The position numbers and the translations under genes were made by a program. Below are positions 11,831 through 23,500 of a stretch of DNA of 64,000 bases, in pieces. Numbering within the stretch: the first letter of the stretch is position 1; each line of letters begins with the position of its first letter. Below the pieces are notes generated by a model, which had not been told where the DNA came from, searched no databases, and saw only the letters and a list, made by a program, of their open reading frames with translations. Source of the DNA: Varroa destructor (lineage: Eukaryota; Arthropoda; Arachnida; Mesostigmata; Varroidae); assembly GCF_002443255.2 (NCBI RefSeq), contig NW_019211460.1, forward strand, positions 30,903,956-30,967,955, read 5' to 3'.

Positions 11831-14800
11831 TCAAGCAGCTCTTTGGTCGTTGACTCCAGCCGGAATCTGAACCTCCATCCCAGATTCTTTCTCAGTAAGG
11901 AATACCTGCAAAGGAGGCCGGCATATATAAGGTGAATTACAAGTACAAATGCAGCTGGAACTTGTAGTGTAGATTTTTTTTCAGAACTTAAGAATTCATA
12001 TGTTTTTGTAAATTTCACTCCCATCTCGTGTATCACGTCTAGTTAGTAACTGCTTTACTTGTATTTTATTAATAAGTTGTCCATAAGAAATTAAACATAC
12101 TACGAATGTTGGAAGCAATAGCGGCTTCAAGGGTTTGGTGAATATGGTCAGTTACTAAGAAAGCCTTCTTTGTTTACACAAGGCAATAAGCCCACACACA
12201 ATTTTCTCTATTAACAAAGTGATTAGTAGTACCTGGCAACCGAGCCGTGACGTCTCTGTCAGCCCATAAGCTAAGTCCAGCATGTCCATTTCTTCGTCTG
12301 TGGGCTTTTCCTTTAGTTTTGCGTAGTCCTCTGGCTGAAAATAAAAGATCGATAGATATAGACACGTCACTGAGCAATCTGGACATGTCTCGAGTGTAAT
12401 AGGAGAAGTGTAGTCAGTTAAATCCGCTAATTAGCGGACTGAACTGTGCACTTTAATATAATTTTTATATTCCTATAATACTATCTTGTAACCATATTCT
12501 ATGGTAGCCTAATGATCTAATGACCACAGCCATCGTTGCTTTTATTGCAATCACATACATATCTACTACTTTTAGGCATATACGTACTGAAGACTCCAAG
12601 AGTCAAGCGACTTGTACGAACTCACCGGTAACTTTTTCTCCGTTAACGCATACGCTTTCTTAGTAATGTTACCCCAAGAAACGATATAACTTGAGGAAAA
12701 AATACGAAAAAATAGAACAGTTATTTTTTTAACTGTTAGAAAAAAGCCTCCATACATTTACGATATCAATAACATATTGATAGGAATTGAAGAATACCAA
12801 CCTTGAAGATTAGATGGCACGTTGAGCAGGCTAGAGTTCCTTCGCAAGCACCGAATCCATCAATATCGATGTCGTTGTTAATAACAACATCATACAAACT
12901 GTCTCCGACCTAAAATTGGAATACAGACTCAAGTTAACCTTTCAGCTTGCATAGTTTTGTATTCTTTTAGAATAGTCTTGCGCGTCGTAACCTAAAATAT
13001 TGTAGAGAAATATTTCGTCTTTATATCCCATATTAAACGAAATGAAAGCGTAAAAATAATCTATTTTTCTCATTAATATACTCGAACGCCTAACGCGTCA
13101 TGAGCAATACGCGTTTAGTGAAACAATATCGGCGCAAACAGATTTTAACTCTCGCCTAATATGAGTGTCTAATGGCCTAACCCATTGTTTACACACATCG
13201 TTCACTGACTTACTGAAGGCTTGTTCCATAAACACTTCACACATCGTGGTATAAAGCGTGTATATATTCACGCATATATAGTGTCACATCGACAGGATAC
13301 TCTTAGTATATATGCATTTAATCTCCTAAACCCTTTCCCAGCTAAATTGCGTCATAATTTTAGACTGACTAAATTATTAATTGTTACTATAATGAACCTG
13401 ACGCGGATAAGTTCAAGGGCTTCTTAGGACTCGCCGCCATCGCTAACTAGGCGTTTTAGGTTGACCCCTTTTTAAACAACATCACAGAAATGTAAAACCG
13501 TGCGATCATCATTACAGACTTACAAAACAAGTTTTTTTCTCGTCTTTAACAAGCACATTATGATGATCTTAAAAGTCAATATACTTCCGATAGAAAAGAA
13601 AACGGTATTTTAACGGAATATCATTGCGCTATAGAATCCCTATGTTGCAAACACAAGATTGGCTTACAAGAACTACTTTAGCATATGATAATATCTTACT
13701 GAAATCCCAGTCAAACCCCAGCGATCTCTTTTCGGAATAACACTGCACTCAAATATGTCTTCACGCTCTTAGCGATGTTTGAAGCAGTGCAAAGAATCGC
13801 GCCGAACTTCCACCCAGAGACTTACTCAAGTTAAGTTAGTCAAAAAATGCTCTTAACAGGTTGATTGCTCCTTCCGAACAATGCAGTTCCATTGGATTAC
13901 ATATTCAATGGGCAAATAAGGCTTGAAAGTGCTTGTAGCGTGTGCATGATAATACGCCTCCCTCTCACTGCATGGGCTACGCTAAAAAAAACGTTTACTA
14001 TGCATCTTGCTGACCACCTTATTGATAAGTACGGCAATACCATTCAAGATCATATAACCTAAAAATCGAGCTTATCTCATAAGCTGCTTACTGCCTTCGT
14101 AAGTCCTGTATGGCCTTCGACGTTTCCCTGCAAAGAACAGATTAAGCTTTCGATGCACCTACTGCGCTTGTCTATTTTTTAAATCGACCTCTTCAAAATA
14201 CAGCCATTCAACTTCTTTATGCAACACGTGCACTATGTACTGACTTTCCATAGGAAGTGCAGAGGAAGAAAGTTTTAGTAGAATAAATAGATGTTGATTA
14301 TGGTCAATCGTGTACCTTTCCTTTGGTCGTGATGCGTTCCCCGTTCTCCCTAACAAATGTGACATCAAACTCTTTTTTAGACAGAGCTGCTGCTGTTTGG
14401 TGCATATTTTGATGACGGGTTATCTGGAAATACAAGATCGTTTTAAGTCGAACGTTAAATAATATGCCAATTAGCTGACGTGCCCAATATCTTTCAAAAA
14501 TGATTGCAGAAATTGATTCGACCTCGCAAAGGCAGTCTCATCAAACGAATTATTTATACTACCAAACATTTACACCGCCCCCTCATTTTACAATAACATT
14601 ATCACAGATTCTAGGAATGCGTGGCGTGAAACTATCTTACAAGGGTTAACGTCTTTTTCATAGTCGCCGCGAAAACTTAGTCTTTCTAGAGGTAAAAATG
14701 ATATAGCGGAATTTGTTTAGAAGATCAGCATCTATGACACCATTGAAATTTGAATCGAAAGAACGCCGCAATAGCTAGAAGGTTTCGGTAGTGACTTCAT

Positions 14801-16498
14801 ATACACCCCTATCTTGTGCTACACGTTGAATATATAATAATTAGGTTTTCTATGATATTCTATAATATAGGAATATTTCATGTAGAAGCTAAATAAATTC
14901 CTATTTTTATTACAAGCATGCAAGAGATAAATTAGTGTTTGCCTGTTCCTCCTTTCATGAAATAGAAGGAACAACCCAAGTTTTCAATCCTATGCTGCTT
15001 CCTTTTATACAAAAATCAGATAAATGGTATCGAGATCGCTAAATGGCAGCAGTAAAAACTTAATACCTTAGTATGAGATTATTGACTGTCTTTTGGCTGC
15101 TTTTGAGTACTTGTCCTAATGTAATTATGATGAGTCTAAACAGGGTAAGTCACATATCAGACCAGAAGTCGTTTGACCCATTTTTTTGTTATTGCCCATT
15201 TAGCGATTAAGCTCCATCTCTAGAGTGGTCGCTGTTGGATAGCTTGAGCAGGCTTCAAGTGGAAACAATAAAAAATGTTAAGTTCTAGCACGAGAAGAAG
15301 TTAATTTTTTCTAATACGTAAAATCTTGTAAATGCTTATAAATCGTAATGGCCAGTCCATAAATTCGTCAAAACGTTTTGTTAGTTTTTTTGTAAGTTTG
15401 GTTAGTTTACTCTCATACATATGCTAATTAACAATGTGTATTGAAAAGATCGCTGAAGAATACGATAAACGTTTTTACAAGCAAACGAAACGTAAAGAAT
15501 AGCATATCAAAAAAATCTAATTCTATAGTCTTACAGATAAACGCAAAAAAAATACCGCACTAAATGTTCCCAGATTCGATGAGCATTGAACAACCTGCGC
15601 GAATCAGACTGGTCGGCAAAGCAGGCGTAGAAATATGCAAATAACTTCCTGTTTTAAAGAAATAATCTGAAACATCGTGCTTTTCATATCATAAGAGATA
15701 CGTAAACTTGCTAAATTAAACTATATTAAAATATCATAATCATTTAATTGCCATGACAGTTCAAGACTAAATGAAGTTAAAAATGCAACGTATTTTATTG
15801 CGTAACAAAAACGTTTGATGTTTCTAGAAATAAGTAACTTGATGCTGGCATCGACTCAGATTTTTACCTCAATAGGAATGGTAAAAACAGGCCTCTCAAA
15901 TGTATCAGTATTGATAACAACGGATTGTAAGGGGTGAGACATCTCAGCGCGGATACTTCCACAATGGGCAATAGCCACTGTAGCACAGTAGTATCTATTT
16001 CAAATATGCCAATGTGTAATACTACAATATGTAATGATAAGCTGAAATTAATATCTCGAACAACTGAAAAAATTTTAATTCTTTTCAGTCGAAGGTTAAA
16101 GCTGGGATTTCCTAGTTATAAGTTCGGCTCCCAAACGGCAAAAAAAATCAATCGCACACACAGTATTGGTGTATCTGAAAACGTCCTCGACAGCGTGGCA
16201 TTTAATGTGTGTCTCTTAATGACTAAATACTTCTAATTTGAATATACTTAGAAAAATTGACACCGTATTCAAAGTTAAGTGTGCCTTCTTCGTATTTTGC
16301 AATTTCAGCGTATAGTCAAGTATCTGCAAAATATAGTCCGTGCCACCTCTAAACTTATGTTAAGTCTAATATAGGCGGTAATTCGAATTCCCCTTTCCCA
16401 TGCATCTTATAATCTATAGCTTGTCATAAGCAGTCCATCACGTTGTTTCTTGTTACCTGCAAAGCAGCAGCCTGGAAAAGTCTCCTAACAGCAAACAT
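11831..16498 (-). CDS. FDX1: Mitochondrial [2Fe-2S] ferredoxin (adrenodoxin type), 5 exons, complete
   Basis: Carries electrons from ferredoxin reductase to mitochondrial enzymes, chiefly P450s of steroid (in arthropods, ecdysteroid) synthesis, in the matrix. Exons on the minus strand are 16457-16498, 14316-14423, 12802-12909, 12233-12334 and 11831-11905. Together they encode 144 residues, and every intron falls between codons (phase 0). Exon 1 is an Arg-rich, acid-free import presequence starting [14 protein letters not shown]. Exon 2 has [11 protein letters not shown] and TTKGK. Exon 3 has [20 protein letters not shown] with cluster ligands Cys72, Cys78 and Cys81. Exon 4 has [18 protein letters not shown] with the fourth ligand Cys119. 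The motif [14 protein letters not shown], the AYGLT stretch and the short tail ending [10 protein letters not shown] fit FDX1; FDX2 proteins usually end in a GHVPKPH-like tail, which is absent. No cluster residue is missing. Confidence 0.95.
12423..12438. repeat. 16-bp perfect palindrome in FDX1 intron 3
   Basis: TCCGCTAATTAGCGGA with no spacer, lying between FDX1 exons 3 and 4. It contains a TAATTA core, the kind of site homeodomain proteins bind, but nothing shows that it is used. Confidence 0.6.
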
Positions 16499-19400
16499 GA
16501 CGATATGTTGTTCACCGATTGCTGACGCTATTTATAGTAACGGCAATTCACTTACACGCGCGTCGATCAAGCCTGTTCCTCTTTTGGGGGGAGGGAAACT
16601 TCTACACTTCCGTTCTCGTTAAAGAAACTTGTACAAAAGTACTCTTCCAGCACTCTGCTGTCTCTTTTCTGTTTTCTTTATAGCTGTTCCCACATTTCAT
16701 TCCAGCACATATTTCTCACTGAGCGAAGTTGTAGGTACTATTTTCGAATTTTTTTTTGAACAGAAGATTACTCAGATGTAGACCTTTGTTTCGCACTACT
16801 TTCAACGAGAGATGGAATCGATTAATAACTCGGCATACTCGACAGCAATAACCTTCTCTGTGGCTGCCGTTGGATGACTCCGCTAAGAGATTACCGCCGC
16901 AGCGCTCAAGCCGCTATCGTTATGGCAGCACAGTTCTAGAAAACCCATAGAGACAAAGCACTCTGTACCAGTTTACCGGGCCGCTTCTACTGTGATCTTT
17001 TATGCCGTCCGTTTACTGCAATACCAGCGAATACGCTGGATACCAGTGTCTAGGCCAGAGGAAAAATCGATAGTCACGTTATGGAAACAAAAAGCAGAGA
17101 AACATGTCGAGCTGCTAAAGGTACATACAGACCTGTGAGGTCTCCAAGTACCGACATCGTGTTTAACACAAATCGATCCTCTCCGCAATCTTCTGCTGGG
17201 CAACGAAAAGCGTGGTGGTTGGTGTCGACGAAAAGGCCCGGTCGCGATAATTAAATCGTGAAAAAGCGGCCATTGCAAATGCAAATAATGACAAAACACT
17301 TCTCGAAGTGTTAAGAATCGGCTTACCACGCGCGAAATATGTGACCCGCATATTGTTGTTGGGCTTCCGTGACAGTGTAGACAAGACGAACCATTAGATA
17401 AATGAAGCATAATCAAATAATAACTTACAAAATTGTTGGCCTTCCTATTTCAAGTAGTCCACTAAACTAAATCTACCTACGATATCTTAAAAACGTTTAG
17501 TATAATTACGTAAACCTAAAATCAGATTTATCTATCTAACGTGACCTCAGTCATCATTTTTTTAAGCGTTAAGTGCTCTGTGTTCGAAAATGTAAATTAG
17601 GTAGAAGAAAAGATATGAAAACACAAGGGCTCGACAGTTTCTCAAAATTTATTATTAATATTGTTATAATTAATTAATCATGTGTACATTGTAACAGAAT
17701 GCCAACAATCATATATGCATGTATATATGTATATTTGATGTTTTCTATGTTTATTCATGAATATGGGTCGGAATCGGACTTGTAACTGCCATCGTCGTCT
17801 TAAGTTTCCTTCTCTTTTTATTTATTCTCTTTATTTTTCTCTTTATGTTTATTTCTCACTTTCGTTGAATTTTACCTTTACGATTTTTCTTTAATTGAAT
17901 CTCATATTTTATAAATTCCACCATTTGTTTTCATGTATTTATCTGCTCAGTAATACTTAAGACGACGCCAACAAGCGATTTTTATAATTCTTTATGTATT
18001 TAAATAGTTGTATGATACATTGAATCTATGTAAGTGTCATTACACGGTCATACTGAAATAATCTTAATAGTAGTAATAATAAATTGACATGGATTACGTA
18101 AATCTAAAATAATCTAGATTTATGCCATTATATATAATGTATAATGTTTTTCCATCTGTTTCAACATTCAACGGAAGATTGGTCAGTAATACTGAGGTCT
18201 TACTATTGTATGTATAATATCACGCTGAAGTATAACTTCTTTTTTTTTATTTATTAATGCAAATTGGGCTGGCCGACGCCAACCAATATTCAGCGAGAAA
18301 TATACCTCAGCCAATATATTATTTACACAACAGACGAATGCCACCATGAGCCACCCAATATATTGTGTGTGTGTCATAACGGTGTCCCAATAGGTGACCT
18401 TACTAACGAGAGTCCCTTTTCAAGCCAATAGCAAGAGGTATTGTGGCCGAGAAATGGAGCTGAACAAGGCAGTACTAATGATAATGATTAAGTTAATAGT
18501 GATGGTTCTCGTTTTTTATACAATAATGGTTGAGCCAATTATATTTTCCGATAGCTAGATGAATATTTCGCAGATCGTAGAGACACATGTTTTGTGCAAA
18601 AAACAAAACTAATACTCAATGTGTCTCAACGGCTGCTCATGAATTATGAAGTGGTAATCTTAGAATAAAGACACAATACCGTAGATATTCATTGATGAAT
18701 TTCAGTATCCTTTGGAGAACAGATAATCATCACAGAAAAATCCAGCTCAAACCATTCATCTCAGTACAGATACGATGAGCATGAAGTATGCCTGTTTTGC
18801 ATGCTAAACTCAAAATCGAATTTGAGTCATTCTTCGCGAGATTTATCTACATATGTAAAAGTTAGTATACATTTTATAGAAATAGGCTGTAGGCTAACTT
18901 CTACATGTTGAATCATTAACCATGGAACCCATTTTGAAGTTTATGCTGAACACGTAAAAGGCTACTGGTTAAAGTAACTTAATCGGAAAATTTGTCAGAG
19001 AAGTCTTCGTTACCGATAGACCTGATACCAAGTTATCTCCTGACAGAATTTAGAGTGTACCTAAGGGGTGATTTCATAGGCGGGAAGCACCGCTATATCA
19101 GACGCAAGTGTGAGATCTGTGATATCAGGAACAAGCATGCCTATAGTCCTTTATCGGTGTTTTTGTATTTCCGTTGTTTGCTACAAAAGAGTTCGTTTGA
19201 TGAACTACATGATTTGGCCTTGTTTCAAACCACTAAACAGGGCCATCTACTGGCGGCATTGGATTTCTGTTCTTCTCCATAAGTTACTTGGCAGTGTATA
19301 AACAGGCGCATGAACAAGCCCTAATTTATAACATTTGCGCCCATTAGATAACAGCAATTACAACACCTCGTAGCTGCATCATCGATCCGGAAAAGGGTAT

Positions 19401-20524
19401 CACTGCGTCAGCTCACAGGTATGATCTGCGGAGGCCACCGTACCAACTGTTGCTCGTCCATCCATCGCTTTCGCGCCAAAAAACATAACTCTCACACACA
19501 CTCCGCCCACCTTCAGAATAGATAGTCTTGTATGGCATTCCACATACATTCTAGGATCGACATCTATATATATATATATTGTAGAATCGAGAACATCGAC
19601 GCTGTTTTCCTTCTAACTAGGCACCACAAACATCGCATGTGATGGAAACACGCAAAAACAGAAATGCTTGCATGAGCATGTAAATTGAAACGCAAGGCTA
19701 TTCGGTGCCCACTTAGAAAATAATGTCGCTTTTACCTTCACTTTCAATTTCAAACAGTATCTATACACATATCTCGGCCTGTTTATACTATTCTTTGTAT
19801 GTCTGTCCACTAATCGTTATATATATATATATCGTGTATATCACATTTGTAATTCGTCTACAAATATAATCACGCATCTTTTCTAAGCAACACTAAGTTC
19901 TTTTTGGGGTCCTCCTATTTGTTTTTTGCTAGAGGAGAAACCAACGACAAGACATATCATAGCGCAGATTTCCGCCGTACTCGGGGCTTGCCTGCGGGTC
20001 GCAGTCTGTTCATTGTTTAACAACATCTAGATGAGCACACAATAAACGCTGACGTTAGCGAAAATACAAATGCTCTACACATGCTGATGCTCCGCTCATT
20101 GTACATGTTCGGCGAGGCATGTTTTCATTCAGTTTACAGAGTATGTTTAGCAGACATTGAGGTCAGTGACGTTGCGTTTTAGTGATGCCTCTGATACAGC
20201 AAATCGAGGCTCCAGTTAAAGGAAGTATTTGCCGACATTCTGCCATTGGATGTTGCGTTTAATAGCAAGCTTTTCTAGTGACTTTGCCTACTCAAGTCCT
20301 TGTCCTGGAGAGAGCGGCTCAAAGCTTAGACGATGTCCCTAACCCGGGCTAACACGACACCAACAGCCGTCGTCGACGGGTTGTCTTTTCCGCACCTAAA
20401 GTAGAGTAGAGTATTAACAGACTTTAAAAAATGCAAATTGAAACTATTTTATTCTTAGCATGATATGAAGAAATACTCTTTGTTCGTTTAAAACAAAAAA
20501 TTATTTTGTTATAAAAATTAGATC
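16499..20524. other. Intergenic between FDX1 5' end and FBXO38-like 3' end
   Basis: Holds the presumed FDX1 promoter just above 16498; no core promoter motif could be fixed. Open frames at 17000-17416 (minus, 138 codons) and 18992-19282 (plus, 96 codons) have no recognisable domain or splice support. A T-rich tract with flanking inverted repeats is listed separately. Confidence 0.5.
17793..17967. repeat. T-rich segment flanked by 12-bp inverted repeats
   Basis: CGTCGTCTTAAG at 17793-17804 is exactly repeated in inverse orientation at 17956-17967. The 150 bases between are strongly T-rich on the plus strand. It could be a small fold-back element, but no target-site duplication was identified. 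Confidence 0.45.
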
Positions 20525-20530
20525 TTTATT
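20525..20530 (-). promoter_or_regulatory. Candidate poly(A) signal of FBXO38-like gene
   Basis: AATAAA on the minus strand 40 bases past the stop at 20570-20572. A second copy lies at 20448-20453. This supports 20570-20685 being a true 3'-terminal exon. Confidence 0.45.
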
Positions 20531-20569
20531 TGAAAATGATACCTAAGTATTATAGTCATCAATAGAATC

Positions 20570-23500
20570 TTACGTTAGTTCCTTGTTTAGACGCGTTTTC
20601 ATTTTGGGAAGAATAGCGGTATAAAGCTCTGTTTCCGAGACCTCAGTGGCGTCCATAAACAGCACCTTCGTGCGGCCAACCAGAGCTGCAAAAACACAAC
20701 CAGCCCATCAGCAAACTGTTAGTCAGTTTCCATCCGTGTAAATTGTCATGCCACGCTTTTGAGCATTCTGCAGGTTTTGTGTTACTAAATGTGACTCTGT
20801 AAGAAGCGGTGGCATAATGTCTGTATAGTTTTTTGGGCGGCGGCAGTTTGAAGAAAGAGTCGGCGGCTAGGCAGATGCATTATTGGAATATACCAGAACA
20901 AAGACAAATCGTCTAATGAAAATCGCGGAACAATATGCAAAAGCAACTGCTTGGACGGTCGTAACACTGGAACGGTTGTCGACGCGGACGCGTTGTATTG
21001 TCTACATGGCAGCCTTTACTAGCAATCGTGTTGAAATAGCATAGCAGCCGAACTAGAATTTCCATTGCAACGCATGTGCAATTGAATAATGGCATTATTT
21101 TTCTGCTGCTTTGAGAATAACGACTCTACGGAATTTAGGAGGTCGCTTTGATCGGTCGTTTGATTCCTGTAGAATACGTGCATCGACTTCGGATAGCAAA
21201 GATTAACCTCGTCATCCTACTCGTCAGCATAGATCGTACAATCTGCTAGGAACGTCTAGGTCTTAAATGATATTCCGCTGTCTGATTGATGATGGAATAG
21301 ATACTGTGTTATTTGTTTTATCTTTTTTCCAGGTATTCGAGACTAAAACAGGTGATCGAGGTGGTTTTGCATTTGAATCGCAGCATCGCACAATCGCCAA
21401 GGGTTTCATTCCGTCTCCAACGGAAAATCTGCTAGACGCATTCGATTTACTTAGTAGATTCGCTTGCTTGATTCAGAAGTGAAAATAATTTATTTTACTT
21501 TTTTTGTGAAGAACTCTTATATACTATATTGCAACTATTCGCACGCCAATCTCAGTCACAAAGAAGCCGGCAGAATAGGTGGGGTTGCTCTGTGAGGTCA
21601 AGAATCAAGATGTAGCAACGAACACATCATGGTCGAGCAATAGAGAGAGAAAGGGAGGGAGAAAGAGAGAGATATAAGCCACAATGGAGGTTAACGAGAA
21701 TTGTTGGCTGGTGGTGGTGTATTGAACTTTTTCTATGAACGATTGAAGTTTCAAGTTCTTTAGCGCAACGAACTGGGCTAACGTGGGCAACAGTTCTAAA
21801 TGGGGAAATGGCAGGGACATGTAGCTGTTGTCTTTGTACTGCTTGTGGTTGATTGTAGCTGTAGTTGTAGTAGTAGAAGATATAATGAACGTAATATATA
21901 GTATATATGACACCTACGACACCTTCAGTAACGCCATCACGTCTCGAATCCCCGTGTGTCCAAGTCGTATGTTAAGCCGACGAGGTTCTGCCAGCCACAC
22001 AACAATCCCACGCTGTCAGCATGACAGAACTGTCTCGCGTTGCGGACACACACACACACACACAGGCTGAATGTTGCTGATTGATGAGACGTGTGTAGTG
22101 ATTTCGTTTGTCTGCGCTCATCATCAGTTGGGTTTCATCAGTTGTCTCAATTCGTCTCGATTCGTTTGGCTTCGATTGCAGAGGTTCGTAGGAGGTGGTA
22201 CGTAGGTAGGAGACACAGTGTCAGATCAGGTCAGTCTCTTTGCCACAGCTGCCAGAAGCCGAACTCGTATCGGCTGAGTCGGTCCGTAACCGTAGTCGTG
22301 GTCAGTGGCAGTAATTTCCGAGTCTGTCAACGCCCACAACACGGCAGTGTTTAGCCGATACCTCTCGACTGAGTCCGGACTACGGGTCCAGGACGCCAGC
22401 TAGGCTAGGGACGCCTTCGACAGGCTCCACCGGAACTCCAGCAGCGACCACAGCCGATAGAATCAACTTCTAGCAAGCTGCTGACATCGTGACAGCATGA
22501 CAATCGGCTAGGCGCCACACAATCTTGCTTCGCATCACATGTGTCGCCATTGGCAGCCACACCAACGTTGGCCGGCACGTGGGGCCGTCGCAGCAGTAGA
22601 AGAAGTGCTGGCTGTATATCTGTCGACAAGGAATCATATAGAGAGACAAGAGTGTCATCGTGAAACACGGCCCCGCCGCGACATCCAGAAAACCCCCGCT
22701 TGTCTTTCCCCATTTCGCAGAAGAGATCAAGGTCAATGCATCATGAATGAACTGAACAGAGGGGTTCGCAATTCAGAGTCTGGCAAACGGTAACGTAGTA
22801 CGGGGACATTTGGAGAGGATGGCTATGAGGGGAATACAAGGCTGAATAGCTTGAGAAAAAGAGATTAGGGAAACTAAGAAACTGGCAAAAAAAGGCGATG
22901 TAAGGATAAGCCACCCCGTCGAAGGGACCGTGAATGACCTGTTGCAATTTTGTGCTGGCGCTACTAAGTAAGATACATGAACGAGCGCTTTCGCCATCAA
23001 CTTTCAGATGTAGACGTCCCCTAGTCGTACTCGGCATAACATTTAGCAGGTAGATCAGCAGGGGCCTATGGTGTGGCCTTGTCGGTCAGTGTAATGTCAA
23101 TTTGTTTGTACATCTTGCTTACAACGCTAGACGGAACAAAAGCTGTGAAAAACACATTTCGCTTCTTACGACATTCAAAAAACAAGAAATAGGGCAAGAT
23201 TAGGCAAGCCTTATAGTGTGCCTTATGGTGGCCTCGTTAGGAGATGGCTGGAGCATGTATTCAGATCATCCATATCAGTAAGGTTACCTAGGCACATATC
23301 GCTATTGAGTATTCTGTAGGTCAATATATGCTCTGTAGACGTACGCGACTTTCGAGTCTCCGATGTTCGAAGCAACCTACCACCCCCACAGAAGCGTCTC
23401 GGGTCGTCTGTTCGGCAGCAAGGACAACCAAACCTCTCAACAGTCGGCTTGAAACAATGTTCGGTTAGTGACACTGACGAAAGGTCAAATCATGAACAGG

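Noticed and set aside
17000..17416. 138-codon minus-strand frame upstream of FDX1
   Set aside because: Composition is Cys/Ser/Arg-rich without a domain, it overlaps another frame (17163-17384), and no supporting splice sites or motif were found.
21940..21965. TCTCGAATCCCC resembling a tRNA T-loop
   Set aside because: No matching T stem or other tRNA parts nearby.
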